49,381 nt of DNA from Verrucomicrobiota bacterium (GTDB taxonomy: Bacteria > Verrucomicrobiota > Verrucomicrobiia > Limisphaerales > JAHEOI01), in assembly GCA_018610125.1 (NCBI GenBank), contig JAHEOI010000372.1, forward strand, positions 1 through 49,381, written 5' to 3'. Positions 1-8,474 of the stretch are shown one piece after another; the first letter of the stretch is position 1, and every line of letters starts with the position of its first letter. The notes beneath the pieces were generated by a model, which did no database searches, was not told the DNA's origin, and saw only the letters and a program-made list of their open reading frames with translations. The position numbers were made by a program, and so were the translations under genes.

Positions 1-386
1 AGATTCTGGGGGTGACGCTTGGCGTAATACCGCGCGGCCTCCAAAATCGACGTTGAGCCCAAAATTTCGACCGCCTCGGCGTATTCCTTGCATGCGGTCT
101 CGAGGGAAACCCCGACGGACTTCAAAGCTCCCTTGGCCTGGACGTATTCGGCTTTGTCCTTATCCTTGAGGGTCAAGACCTCGATTTCTCCGTGCTGCAT
201 CTTGGTCAGGATCTCGTTGGCCTTGCTTTTGGCCTCCGGTAGCCGGGACACACGTTGCTGTTTCCGTTTGCTTCCGACGTGGTAGTCGAGCATGTATCCC
301 TCCCGGCCCTTCTGGAACGCCCGGTAGATTTTGACGACGTTACCGCCGCGCTTCATCCGGATCGGGAATTGGGTCTCATCGCTCAC
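1..386 (-). CDS. tyrosine-recombinase-type integrase, N-terminal part (runs off the left edge)
   Basis: Open reading frame on the minus strand that leaves the window at base 1, so only about 128 N-terminal residues are visible. It reads FPIRMKRGGNVVKIYR near the start and ILEAARYYAKRHP at the edge. This resembles the N-terminal arm-binding part of the large phage-type integrases common in Verrucomicrobia; the catalytic Arg/His/Tyr domain would lie outside. The start is uncertain: GTG at 386, ATG at 356 or GTG at 458 are all in frame and none has a clear Shine-Dalgarno. I chose 386 because it precedes the conserved beta-strand segment without a long extra tail. It lies on the same strand as tRNA-Leu and about 150 bases beyond its 3' end, which fits an element integrated at the tRNA. 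Family assignment is from remembered similarity only. Confidence 0.6.
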   Translation of the reverse strand, partial: MSDETQFPIRMKRGGNVVKIYRAFQKGREGYMLDYHVGSKRKQQRVSRLPEAKSKANEILTKMQHGEIEVLTLKDKDKAEYVQAKGALKSVGVSLETACKEYAEAVEILGSTSILEAARYYAKRHPQN

Positions 387-536
387 GTCCGGGATGTTAC
401 TTCGGCGATACTTTCGAGGTAAAGCCCAGAGAAAACGGGTGGCAAAATCGGCTGCCACGTTACTAATCCGTGACTATTCGAGCCTTCATCCGTAGTCGCG
501 TGAGTCGTAACTCCTTGTGTGCCGGGAAATTGAAGA

Positions 537-621
537 TGGTGCGCTTAGCAGGATTCGAACCTGCACGGGTTGCCCCACTACCACCTCAAGGTAGCGTGTC
601 TGCCAATTCCACCATAAGCGC
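537..621 (-). tRNA. tRNA-Leu, anticodon GAG
   Basis: An 85-base cloverleaf on the minus strand. The acceptor stem GCGCTTA (621-615) pairs with TAAGCGC, followed by discriminator A and an encoded CCA (539-537). The anticodon stem CTACC/GGTAG closes the loop TTGAGGT, giving anticodon GAG, which reads CUC and CUU leucine codons. The variable arm is long, as in type II tRNAs, and the T arm carries GGTTCGAATCC. All stems pair, so the gene looks intact even though an integrase gene follows its 3' end. Confidence 0.96.
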
Positions 622-1016
622 ACCCGCTCGTGCCAAACCACTTTCATTATGCGAAGGAGACTCCATATTCGCAAGGAAAAATTGCACCCGGATTGGGCCC
701 CGGTGGCCCGGACCCAGAAGGTCATCTCGCCATCGACCGACGAGCCTATTTCACCCCATCTTCGCGTAAACTTGGCCTAGGCGCTCCCTTCAAGTCACCG
801 ATCTCACTTCTCCGAAACCTTCGGCGCATCCGCATCAGCCCGAGGATATCTTGGGCGGCTGTCCCATAGCCTCTCCCATCGGATGGGAGAGGGCGGGGTC
901 AGGGCTTTCTATACAGGAGCTTTTGCAGCGATCGGCAGGACCGTGGGCCAAGTCAAACCGCGCCGTGGTGATTGTTTGATATGGACGGTTCAAGCAGGAC
1001 CAATCAAGGTTACGGT
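622..1016. other. intergenic region upstream of tRNA-Leu
   Basis: About 395 bases with no convincing gene. The only structure seen is the perfect hairpin at 870-892, listed separately. The tRNA-Leu promoter should lie in the part nearest 621, but I could not pick out confident hexamers. Confidence 0.5.
870..892. repeat. perfect 10-bp inverted repeat
   Basis: CCTCTCCCAT and ATGGGAGAGG flank a three-base CGG loop. There is no following T-run on either strand, so it is not an obvious intrinsic terminator. It may be a lone repeat-type hairpin in intergenic DNA. Confidence 0.5.
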
Positions 1017-1412
1017 ATGAACAGTTACGAAGAGCTCAGAAACGAGTTGGAGAACAAGCTATGGGAGCACTTTCCAAGAACACGGGAAGAAGAAGGCGCT
1101 GATTGGGGGGCGACATTGCTTGAAGAGCTTGAGGTCGAAGAATCGAAAGGCGACGAGGAGTCCTATTACGAAACCAAGTTGACTGAGCTGTTGGAGGATG
1201 CCCGCGAGACGGCCTTGATTACCCAGTATGAAAAGGGGTATCGGGAGGCCTCAGGGATGGAGGAGCTGGATACCGGCATTACGCTAATGGCCCACGATTG
1301 GGCCCAAGAGCTTTGGAAACAAGATAACGAGCGCTGGAAGGCCTTGACGGAAGAGGAAGCTTACTCGGAAGGGAGCGAGCGGGCCAAGGGGGAATCTTCG
1401 TTTCAGGAATAG
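1017..1412 (+). CDS. hypothetical acidic protein
   Basis: Encodes about 131 residues starting MNSYEELRNELENKLW. The protein is highly charged, rich in Glu and predicted helical, with no signal peptide or membrane segment. I do not recognise a family. The ATG at 1017 is preceded by AAGG about seven bases upstream; an in-frame ATG at 981 and TTG at 972 give longer versions without a ribosome site. It stands alone, with an intergenic region before it and hemW on the opposite strand after it. Codon use looks like that of its neighbours, so it is probably real. Confidence 0.6.
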   Translation: MNSYEELRNELENKLWEHFPRTREEEGADWGATLLEELEVEESKGDEESYYETKLTELLEDARETALITQYEKGYREASGMEELDTGITLMAHDWAQELWKQDNERWKALTEEEAYSEGSERAKGESSFQE

Positions 1413-1528
1413 CGCCGGCGAAGCGTTGCCGAACATTCGACGGGCATGAATTCAAGGGTGATCGCGATTTCAGAGGGGCAAGAAAGACGGGGAGTTTGCC
1501 CGCGAAGGGCGCGAAGCGTCCGCGGCTT

Positions 1529-2776
1529 TTATCGACATTCATCGGCGGTTTTGAAACAAGCGCGCTCTTCCATGGCGCACTCCTCCTCCTTTGAGATCAA
1601 GAATTCCGCGCCTGCTGCATCGGCAAACCGGATCCCTTGTGAGGTCAGGCGAAACCCTTCCGCGGTTCGAGCACCCCAGCCAATTCGCACGAGGTACTCG
1701 ATTGTCGATCCCCAATGTGTTTCCAGATCGAAACCGGTCGTGCGCCTGAATTGCTCATAGGGCCAACCGGCATTCATTCGCAAGCCAAACGCGGCTGCCT
1801 CGCCGGCCCTCGCCAAAGGAGAAAGGATCTCTCGGTAATCCACCGGCCACCGGCCTTGCTCGATTTCCCGGCAATAAATTTCCGTATTGGCGTAGTTTAG
1901 TGTCCGCTCGGCATTGACATAACCGGCTGCGCTCGGCCCCAACGCATAATACTCCCCACCGCGCCAATAGTTCATGTTATGCCGGCACGCCTTATCCGGG
2001 ATCTCGCCATTGCCAAGGTGCGTCGCAAAGGGTGTCGAAGTCCGGGCAAAATTGGAGACCTCATACTGCATCACGCCATGCCGCGCCAGCCTTTGGAGGA
2101 GCTCATCGTAGAGCTGTTCGTTCAACTCCTGGTCGATGGTCACGCGTCCGGCCCTGAGGTCTGCAAGCAGGGGGGTATCGTCTTCGTACGTCAGCTCATA
2201 ACAAGCGAGGTGCTCCGACTCGAAGGCAAGGATTTCATCCAATGTCTCTCGCCAGATTTCGAGACTCTGTTCAGGGATCCCAAACATGAGATCCAGGTTG
2301 ATATTGTCAAAGCCGGCCGCCCGCAATGTGTTGAACGAGTCAAAGACCATGCTCCGGGTGTGAATTCGCCCCAAGCGCTCGAGAAGGGCTTCATTGAGCG
2401 ACTGCACTCCCATCGAAATCCGGTTGACGCCATAATCTCTGAAAAGCCTTGCCTTGTCGCTTGAAACGGTCGCCGGATTGCACTCGACAGTCCATTCCTC
2501 TGCTCCCAGCCAGCCCAGACGATCCATGGCTTTCATGATTCGCTGCCACTGACGTCGGTTCAAAATCGACGGCGTCCCGCCTCCAAAGAAGACCGTTCTT
2601 GGTGCAAGCCCCTCTCCGATCCACTCCATCTCTTGGATCAGTGCCGAGACGAACCGATCGACGGTGGCCCGATCCGGAAGATGCGAGTAAAATGCGCAGT
2701 AAGCGCACTTGTGCGCACAAAACGGCACATGAATGTAGACGCTTCTACCGTGTTGTTCTTGAGCTTGGTTCGGCAT
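1529..2776 (-). CDS. hemW: HemW-like radical SAM heme chaperone
   Basis: A 415-residue radical SAM protein of the HemN/HemW family. The 4Fe-4S motif CX3CX2C is C20, C24 and C27, followed by Ala-Phe. This is the HemW pattern rather than the CX3CX2CXC of true coproporphyrinogen dehydrogenases (HemN), so the likely role is heme binding and insertion. A GGGTPS motif follows near residue 64, the substrate-side segment contains MGVQS, and a HemN-type C-terminal domain ends the protein. In this family, annotation as 'oxygen-independent coproporphyrinogen III oxidase' is a common mislabel. It is divergent from the PHP gene with 118 bases between them, which must hold both promoters. Confidence 0.93.
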   Translation of the reverse strand: MPNQAQEQHGRSVYIHVPFCAHKCAYCAFYSHLPDRATVDRFVSALIQEMEWIGEGLAPRTVFFGGGTPSILNRRQWQRIMKAMDRLGWLGAEEWTVECNPATVSSDKARLFRDYGVNRISMGVQSLNEALLERLGRIHTRSMVFDSFNTLRAAGFDNINLDLMFGIPEQSLEIWRETLDEILAFESEHLACYELTYEDDTPLLADLRAGRVTIDQELNEQLYDELLQRLARHGVMQYEVSNFARTSTPFATHLGNGEIPDKACRHNMNYWRGGEYYALGPSAAGYVNAERTLNYANTEIYCREIEQGRWPVDYREILSPLARAGEAAAFGLRMNAGWPYEQFRRTTGFDLETHWGSTIEYLVRIGWGARTAEGFRLTSQGIRFADAAGAEFLISKEEECAMEERACFKTADECR

Positions 2777-2894
2777 AGCTAACGCTTTTCGCTCGCATAC
2801 ACCCTACTCGTTTCAAGCCATTCTTGCATCCAACTTCGATTGAATCGAATGTCTCGAGCCGTTACGCTTCGGTCCAAAAAAGAACGATCAGGCT

Positions 2895-3698
2895 ATGCCA
2901 ATGCCACCGGATTACCACATGCATACCCCTCTTTGCCGTCATGCAACCGGCGAGCCGACCGAATACGCCGCGCAGGCAAAGCAGGTCGGGCTCAGCGAGA
3001 TCGGGTTTTCCGATCATAGTCCGATGGCACGCGACGACTTCGACGATTGGCGGATGAAAGCCGATGAATTGGAGGAATATATCCGCCAAGTGAAGCAAGC
3101 CCAGACCGATCACCCAAGCTTGACGATTCGCTTGGCTCTTGAGATCGATTTCCTCCCGGGACAAGAAGACTGGATCCGCGAGCTTGTCCGACGTCACCCG
3201 TGGGACTACGTGATCGGGTCGGTCCACTATGTCTCGAGCACGTGGGCACTCGATAATCCCAATCAGATCGACGAGTGGGAGCGACGCGATCCGGACGAAG
3301 TGTGGGGAACCTACTTCGATTGGCTAACCCAGGCCGTCAATACCAAGCTCTTCGATATCATCGGTCACGCGGACCTCTGTAAGAAGTTCCGCTATTATCC
3401 AAACAGGGATCTCACCCCTGACATTGGCCGTTTTCTCGATGCCGCTCAGGCGACCGACACGGCGATCGAGATTAATACGGCGGGTCTGCGCAAGGATTGT
3501 GGCGAAATGTATCCGAGCCTCCTTATTTTAAAAAAGGCCTTTCGGCGGGAAATCGGGCTGACGTTTGGCTCGGATGCTCATAATGCCTCCGAGGTCGGCA
3601 TGGCATTCCCAGAGGCGGTCAAAATGGCCAAATCGGCCGGGTATCGATCGTATTGTCGGTTTGAGGGGCGATCCCGGAAGACAGAGCCGTTGCCATAA
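2895..3698 (+). CDS. PHP-domain histidinol-phosphatase-type hydrolase
   Basis: A 267-residue PHP-fold metal-dependent phosphoesterase. Metal-ligand motifs appear in the expected order: DYHMHTPLCRH at the N-terminus, GFSDHSP near residue 40, ALEIDF near 80, IGSVHY near 107, IGHAD near 155, EINTAG near 193 and GSDAHN near 226. Order and length fit the HisK/HisJ type of histidinol-phosphate phosphatase, the penultimate step of histidine synthesis. No other his genes are in the window, so the substrate is inferred from family. The start at 2895 (MPMPPDYHMH) could be moved to the ATG at 2901. Confidence 0.85.
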   Translation: MPMPPDYHMHTPLCRHATGEPTEYAAQAKQVGLSEIGFSDHSPMARDDFDDWRMKADELEEYIRQVKQAQTDHPSLTIRLALEIDFLPGQEDWIRELVRRHPWDYVIGSVHYVSSTWALDNPNQIDEWERRDPDEVWGTYFDWLTQAVNTKLFDIIGHADLCKKFRYYPNRDLTPDIGRFLDAAQATDTAIEINTAGLRKDCGEMYPSLLILKKAFRREIGLTFGSDAHNASEVGMAFPEAVKMAKSAGYRSYCRFEGRSRKTEPLP

Positions 3699-3740
3699 GC
3701 GGTAGCGACGGTACGCCGCACTGCCGTTCCCGCTCTTGAA

Positions 3741-3813
3741 CATCGAGGACGATGTCCCTATCAAGGGGGGAAGCGGAATGAAGTGTGGGACGCCGAGGAC
3801 AGCGTCCCTATCA
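3741..3813 (+). repeat. two tandem copies of REP-like family 1
   Basis: A degenerate copy at 3741-3763 (CATCGAGGACGATG then TCCCTATCA) and a fuller copy at 3787-3813 (GGGACGCCGAGGACAGCGT then CCCTATCA). Each has an imperfect stem around a GGGA/AGGA-type loop and ends in the shared tail CCCTATCA. They sit between the PHP gene and the convergent FKBP gene. Further copies occur across the window. Confidence 0.75.
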
Positions 3814-3834
3814 AGTGAGGCGGGAAGACCGCTT

Positions 3835-4698
3835 TTACTCCTCTTTTTCCTTTTTCTTCTTCTTTTCCTCCTGCTCCTTCTTCTGCTTCTCTACCTCATC
3901 CTTTTTGATGACCTCAACTTTGGCCCCCTTCTCCAGTTCTTCCTTGGAGGGGACCTTGATGATATCGCTGGTCACCGGCTCTTGGCGGTTCACTCCAAGG
4001 AGCTCGACATCAAAGATCAGGGCTTGATTGGGACCGATCCGAGGAGGTTTTCCCGTTTCCCCATATCCGAGCTCGGGCGGGATAAAAAGACGCCACTTTC
4101 CACCGACGCTCATGCGGGTAAGCGCCTGAGTCCATCCTTTGACAACCCGATTCGCGGCAAAGGTGGAAGGCTTGCCACGCTCGTAAGAACTGTCAAAGAC
4201 TGTCCCATCCAACAGTTTACCTCGGTAATGGACCTTCACCTTGTCCCAACGCTTGGGAGTCTCGCCATCGCCCTTTTTCAAGACCTTGTACTGGAGTCCG
4301 CTCGAAAGGGTCTTCACCCCCTCTTTCGACCTGTTCTTTTTAAGGAACTGCTTCGCCTTGGCCTTATTGATCTTGGCGGCCTTTTTTTTCTGAGCTTGCG
4401 CGCGCTTGCTAATGACCGTCCGAAACTCATTCATTGCCGCACGCGTCTCCTTCTGAGGAAGCAAACGGGAGCTGCCGCTTAACGAGTCTTGAATCCCTTG
4501 AATCAAGCTCTGGAAATCCATGTCCTCAACCCGAACACCGCGCTCCTTCCAACTCTTTCCGAGCTCAAAGCCGATCCCGTAGCTGTACTTGCTTTGCGCT
4601 TTGCTCGACATTGTCTTCTTGGGAGCCTGCGCCAGTCCGAGATGCGCTGAAAGACCAATGCCTCCGATGACAAACAAAATGGTGACTGCGTTTTTCAT
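3835..4698 (-). CDS. FKBP-type peptidyl-prolyl isomerase, exported (FkpA/Mip-like)
   Basis: A 287-residue protein that catalyses cis-trans isomerisation of prolyl bonds, probably as a periplasmic chaperone. Residues 1-24 form a signal peptide ending near GLAQA. Residues about 35-125 match the helical FKBP N-terminal dimerisation region. Residues about 130-238 form the FKBP catalytic domain, with KVHYRGKLLDGTVFDSS, VVKGWTQAL and LGYGETG motifs. The last 50 residues are an unusual Lys/Glu-rich tail encoded by a pyrimidine-rich tract near 3836-3893. It is the first gene after the DtxR-type regulator on the same strand, only 23 bases downstream. Confidence 0.92.
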   Translation of the reverse strand: MKNAVTILFVIGGIGLSAHLGLAQAPKKTMSSKAQSKYSYGIGFELGKSWKERGVRVEDMDFQSLIQGIQDSLSGSSRLLPQKETRAAMNEFRTVISKRAQAQKKKAAKINKAKAKQFLKKNRSKEGVKTLSSGLQYKVLKKGDGETPKRWDKVKVHYRGKLLDGTVFDSSYERGKPSTFAANRVVKGWTQALTRMSVGGKWRLFIPPELGYGETGKPPRIGPNQALIFDVELLGVNRQEPVTSDIIKVPSKEELEKGAKVEVIKKDEVEKQKKEQEEKKKKKEKEE

Positions 4699-4721
4699 AA
4701 CTTTAATCGGATTTGATTTAA

Positions 4722-5393
4722 CTAGCCTGAGCTTGCGTTTTCAACGAAAATCTTTGCCGCAGCGGTCGTCCCAAGCGTAATGGAACGATTGTTCGTAAAG
4801 CCAAGAGTAATGGAATCCGCTGCTGTATTACGGTCCTCAACCTCCAGCTCGGTGCCGAGCACAAGGCCGAAATTATGGACAAACCCAAGAAAGTCGGGAT
4901 CTTGGTCGGCAATCTGGGCAATTCTAACCCGCTCCCCGACGTCACAGCCGACCAAGCTCTCGAGCTTGCGATCGATTAATCGCCCGTCGGCCGTTGGGAT
5001 CGGATCGCCATGAGGATCTTCTGTCGGATGCCCCAAGACTTCGTCGATTCGCTCAAGGACACGGTCCGAAATGACATGCTCCAGCTTCTCGGCTTCCTCA
5101 TGGATCTCGGTCCAATCCATCTTGAGCACCTCCACTAGGAAGATCTCGATGAGACGGTGACGCCTAAGCACTTGAAGGGCGAGATTTCTTCCCTTTTCCG
5201 TGAGGCGCACCCCGACCCAAGGCTCATACTGGACCAATCCGAGATTGGCCAGCGACTTGATCATGGTGGTGGCTGTGCCCGGCACCACCCCCAGAGCGGC
5301 AGAGACTTTCCCCATGGGCACCTCCGGACGACCGATTTCCTGAGCCGCCAGGTAGATCTGCTTCACATAGTTCTCTACCGTGATTGTCGGCAT
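4722..5393 (-). CDS. DtxR/MntR-family metal-dependent transcription repressor
   Basis: A 223-residue regulator with an N-terminal winged helix (about 5-75), a metal-binding/dimerisation domain (about 76-140) and a C-terminal FeoA/SH3-like domain (about 145-220). Ligands H79, E83, H98, E105 and H106 align with the DtxR sites. Position 102 is Glu as in MntR rather than the Cys of DtxR. The N-terminal ligand (Met10 in DtxR, Asp8 in MntR) is Asn8 here, so the metal specificity is unclear; manganese is more likely than iron. Regulators of this family control Mn or Fe transporters, but none lies adjacent. The FKBP gene follows on the same strand. Confidence 0.9.
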   Translation of the reverse strand: MPTITVENYVKQIYLAAQEIGRPEVPMGKVSAALGVVPGTATTMIKSLANLGLVQYEPWVGVRLTEKGRNLALQVLRRHRLIEIFLVEVLKMDWTEIHEEAEKLEHVISDRVLERIDEVLGHPTEDPHGDPIPTADGRLIDRKLESLVGCDVGERVRIAQIADQDPDFLGFVHNFGLVLGTELEVEDRNTAADSITLGFTNNRSITLGTTAAAKIFVENASSG

Positions 5394-5466
5394 GAGGCTT
5401 CATCGACGACGCTGGAAGCTCTCGAGCGTCCGTCCAGCGTTCTCGTCGATTTGAGGTAGCGCTTCG

Positions 5467-6738
5467 CTAGCTTTTGACCAAGAGCTTCTTTTCAACGGAA
5501 TAATTTTCAAGCACAACGTACTTGGGCAGGCCCCCTTCGAGGGGCAGCTTGGGCTGACCCTGGATCAGCGGCGCCGCATACGCGATAAACTGCTCATTTG
5601 GCAGGAACCCATCTTCGGAGAGCCATTCCCGAGGGACCAGCTTCTCTTGATTGGCGATCTCGTTGAGGTCGTGCAGCTCGGTGTGGCATTCATAGGGATC
5701 GTTCTGTCCCCGCACAAGCTTGATCATGTAGCCGCTCTTACCTTCGACAGCACCCCGGACCGCCGCTTGACCGCAGGCAACCGCCTCATCAATGTCGGTT
5801 TGACTTGCGAAGTGGGCCGCGGCCCGCTGCGCGTAGCCAAGCTTGGCCGTCCGCGTTTTCGTGCCAAGCTTCTCTTCGACAATCTCGCCCAAATTCTCGG
5901 CAGCCCCCGACAAGAGCGGATGTCCGAAAGCATCGACCCGGGTCTTATCGACGCCGATCTCTTCTCCTTGAGCGTCCTTGATTCCCTCGCCGACCACGAC
6001 GACGCAATAATTATGGGTATCCGTGACCGCTTTCACCCGGGAAAGGAAGCTTTCTTGATCAAACGGAATCTCTGGTACCAGGACAATGTGGGGAGCATCG
6101 GAGGGATTCCGACGAGCCAGGACGGTGCCGGCGGCAATCCAGCCTGCCGAACGCCCCATCACCTCGACCAAACAGCACATTCCTTGGTCGCTGGCCATGC
6201 TCCCGACATCCTTACCGATCTCGGCAATCGTTGTCGCGTTGTATTTGGCCACCGACCCAAAGCCCGGGGAGTGGTCCGTATTCGGGAGATCGTTGTCGAT
6301 CGTCTTCGGGACCCCGATCACCCGGAGCTCATAGCCTCGCTCCGCGGCATGCTGATGGATCTTATTGGAGGTATCCTGCGAATCATTCCCTCCGATATAA
6401 CAGAAGTATCGGATATTATGCGCCTCCAAGACCTCGCATAACCGATCAAGATCCTTGGCCGCTTGCTCGGGCTTCTTTTTGAAATCGAGCTTGTAGCGAC
6501 AGGTCCCTAACGCCGCTCCCGGAGTGTACTTGAGGTTATCGATCGCCCTTGCCTTTTCCTCATTAAAATCGATCAAATCTTCATTCAGGATCCCGAGCAC
6601 GCCGTTTCGGCTGCCGTAAATTTCCTCAATCCCCTCGTGCTTACCCGCCTCCTGAACTACGCCGGCCAGACTCGCATTGATTACAGCGGTCGGCCCACCT
6701 GATTGCGCTACTAAAAGATTTCCAGTTAAATCAGCCAT
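5467..6738 (-). CDS. pfp: pyrophosphate-dependent 6-phosphofructokinase
   Basis: A 423-residue PFK-family enzyme interconverting fructose 6-phosphate and fructose 1,6-bisphosphate, likely with PPi as phosphate donor. Two substitutions support PPi use. The nucleotide loop reads YIGGNDS, with Asp where ATP enzymes have Gly. The catalytic-loop motif is PKTIDND, with Lys in place of the Gly of ATP enzymes. Other family motifs are SGGPTAVINAS near the N-terminus and MGRSAGW. The start chosen is the ATG at 6738 (MADLTGNLL); a longer frame opens by TTG at 6870 but would overlap the upstream gene and add an unrelated leader. No strong Shine-Dalgarno is seen; an A/T-rich stretch precedes the ATG. Confidence 0.92.
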   Translation of the reverse strand: MADLTGNLLVAQSGGPTAVINASLAGVVQEAGKHEGIEEIYGSRNGVLGILNEDLIDFNEEKARAIDNLKYTPGAALGTCRYKLDFKKKPEQAAKDLDRLCEVLEAHNIRYFCYIGGNDSQDTSNKIHQHAAERGYELRVIGVPKTIDNDLPNTDHSPGFGSVAKYNATTIAEIGKDVGSMASDQGMCCLVEVMGRSAGWIAAGTVLARRNPSDAPHIVLVPEIPFDQESFLSRVKAVTDTHNYCVVVVGEGIKDAQGEEIGVDKTRVDAFGHPLLSGAAENLGEIVEEKLGTKTRTAKLGYAQRAAAHFASQTDIDEAVACGQAAVRGAVEGKSGYMIKLVRGQNDPYECHTELHDLNEIANQEKLVPREWLSEDGFLPNEQFIAYAAPLIQGQPKLPLEGGLPKYVVLENYSVEKKLLVKS

Positions 6739-6866
6739 AATTATTTTGTTATTTCGGACTCGGCACCTCCGCCAAGATTGATGCCTGAATGGCGTCGACA
6801 TCGACCCTAGTGAAAACGATACATGGCAGTACCGAAGAACCCAACCCAAAAAAGTCAAAAATTGGG

Positions 6867-7736
6867 TCAAACCACCACGACCGGATTTTCAAGCTGTCCG
6901 ACCCCGGAAAGGTCGATTTGGACGCGATCCCCTTCTTGAAGTGTGAAATCGTCCGGTGGCACCAGCCCTGTGCCGGTCAACAAGATGACGCCGTTTGGAA
7001 ACCGCTGACACCGGAAGAGATAATCGATCAAGTCGCTTAACGGGCGCTTGATCTGTGCCAATCTCGTCTCGAGCTCGACGGCGACGGTCTCCCCCCGAAG
7101 AATGCGCAGGTGGATTTCCCACTCCCGGATCGCGGCCTCACTCGTTTCCAGCGCCAGGAACGGGCCCAACGCGCAGGAACGGTCGTACACCTTGGCCTGC
7201 GGCAGATAAAGGAGATTCTCCCCTTCAATGTCCCGCGAGCTCATGTCGTTCCCGATGGTACACCCGAGCATTTCGCCTCCCGAGCTCAGAAAGATGGCCA
7301 GTTCCGGCTCCGGAACGCTCCAATCGGCGTCATGGCGGATACCGACCGCCTCCCACGGGCCGACCACTTTTTCAGGCTGGGCTTTGAAAAAGAGCTCCGG
7401 GCGAGCCGCCTCGTAGACCCGGTCATAGGCCGAAGCGCTAAAATCCGACTCCTCCATTCGCGCGGACTTGCTACGAAGATATGTCACCCCCGCGGCCCAC
7501 ACCTCTTGATAATCGACCGGTGCAAGGAGCGTCACCTCGCCTCGCTTGTGGCTGGGCCATTCCATCTCCCTTCCCGAGCGACCGTCGGCCCGCGCCTTAC
7601 CTCCCAGCTCCAAGGCCGCTTGCTCAAGCGTGCTCCCCTTTTCCGGGCGTCTCGGATATTCAAGGATTCGTTCGTTATCCCGGACCTCGCCGATCCGAAT
7701 ATTCCCTTGACGGTCTTTCAATCGACACAATTTCAT
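6867..7736 (-). CDS. fumarylacetoacetate hydrolase (FAH)-family protein
   Basis: A 289-residue protein of the FAH fold, a family of Mg/Mn-dependent hydrolases, decarboxylases and dehydratases acting on oxo-acids. Metal-ligand acidic residues are visible in WSVPEPELAIFL (two Glu) and the later Asp in IGNDMSSRDIEG, followed by YLPQAKVYDRSCALGP with the conserved Lys. The spacing resembles 2-keto-3-deoxy-D-arabinonate dehydratase-type members more than true fumarylacetoacetase, so a sugar-acid role is possible but unproven. The start is the ATG at 7736 (MKLCRLKDRQ) with GGTGGGA upstream. It lies upstream of pfp on the same strand with a 128-base gap. The frame extends further upstream only by overlapping the divergent gene. 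Confidence 0.85.
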   Translation of the reverse strand: MKLCRLKDRQGNIRIGEVRDNERILEYPRRPEKGSTLEQAALELGGKARADGRSGREMEWPSHKRGEVTLLAPVDYQEVWAAGVTYLRSKSARMEESDFSASAYDRVYEAARPELFFKAQPEKVVGPWEAVGIRHDADWSVPEPELAIFLSSGGEMLGCTIGNDMSSRDIEGENLLYLPQAKVYDRSCALGPFLALETSEAAIREWEIHLRILRGETVAVELETRLAQIKRPLSDLIDYLFRCQRFPNGVILLTGTGLVPPDDFTLQEGDRVQIDLSGVGQLENPVVVV

Positions 7737-7829
7737 CGTTCCCACCAGCCCGTTTCTCTCGGATACGAGATCCGATATACTGTCCTCTCGCCCCCCATTG
7801 ACTCTAATGGCGAATGCCTCCAAAAATCG

Positions 7830-7858
7830 TTGCATTTCCCCGCCAAAATCGCTATAGA
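7830..7858 (+). promoter_or_regulatory. sigma70-type promoter for the SleB-like gene
   Basis: TTGCAT (7830-7835), a 17-base spacer and TATAGA (7853-7858) give a near-consensus sigma70 promoter. Transcription would begin about seven bases later, at or next to the GTG at 7865, implying a leaderless or nearly leaderless message. Confidence 0.5.
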
Positions 7859-7864
7859 TTATCT

Positions 7865-8326
7865 GTGAAAGTAAGGGCTTTAACGAAGGCACTTTGCTTG
7901 CTTTTGCCCCTGTTGGCGACAGCCCCGACACAGGGGGTGACTTACGGGCAAAAGGTGGTTGCCGCTGTCCTTATGGCGGAGGCATGGGGCGAGGGACCGA
8001 AAGCGATGACAGCGGTTGCGGAAGTGATCCGCACCCGAGCCGATAAATGGGGGGTAAGTCCCTTGGCCGTGGTGAAGCGGGAACGCCATTTTTCCTGCCT
8101 CAATCAGACCACGCCGGAGCAGTTGATTCGCAAATTCCACGATAAGGAAGACTTCAAGGTCGCGCTCACGATTGCCCGAACCATGTACAATCGGCCGGAG
8201 CATTTGCCGGACTTCGCGGAAGGCGCGACGCATTTCGATGCCCTTCGCAATCGTCCTTATTGGGCCCAAGGAAAACGCCCCGTCGCCGTCATTGGTAAGT
8301 TGGCGTTTTACAAATTGAACATTTAG
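7865..8326 (+). CDS. SleB-type cell wall hydrolase (Hydrolase_2), exported
   Basis: About 153 residues. The N-terminus VKVRALTKALCLLLPLL is a signal peptide. The rest matches the SleB/CwlJ hydrolase fold: LMAEAWGEG with the catalytic-type Glu, AVAEVIRTRAD, then ATHFDA and the C-terminal PYWA and IGKLAFY segments. Such proteins cleave peptidoglycan glycan strands. In Gram-negatives the domain acts in the periplasm rather than in spores. The GTG at 7865 is chosen because it starts the signal peptide; the upstream ATG at 7814 adds a charged leader and would overlap the promoter. It is divergent from the FAH gene. Confidence 0.8.
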   Translation: MKVRALTKALCLLLPLLATAPTQGVTYGQKVVAAVLMAEAWGEGPKAMTAVAEVIRTRADKWGVSPLAVVKRERHFSCLNQTTPEQLIRKFHDKEDFKVALTIARTMYNRPEHLPDFAEGATHFDALRNRPYWAQGKRPVAVIGKLAFYKLNI

Positions 8327-8414
8327 AGTCTGGAAAGGAGTAAGGGTATGGCATTCCCCCTAGGCCGAAAGCAATGGAAGGGGACTCAGGAGGCATGCCG
8401 ATAAATTTTCCCCC

Positions 8415-8443
8415 TTGCTTTCCGGATCGGCGCCACCTAGATT
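8415..8443 (+). promoter_or_regulatory. possible promoter of rpmI-rplT
   Basis: TTGCTT (8415-8420), a 17-base spacer and TAGATT (8438-8443), about 32 bases before the rpmI start. It is a plausible sigma70 match. infC, the usual upstream gene, is absent here, so a promoter at this place would be needed. Confidence 0.35.
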
Positions 8444-8474
8444 ATGATTCCTTGTAATAGAGGATTTGACTTTT

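Noticed and set aside
3741..3813. possible CRISPR array because two similar units lie close together
   Set aside because: Units are palindromic, imperfect, only two in a row and scattered singly elsewhere; no regular spacers or cas genes.
5647..6441. 264-codon frame opposite pfp
   Set aside because: Shadow of pfp; no recognisable domain.
6739..6870. N-terminal extension of pfp to TTG 6870
   Set aside because: It would overlap the FAH stop and adds residues unlike any PFK; the ATG at 6738 begins the conserved domain.
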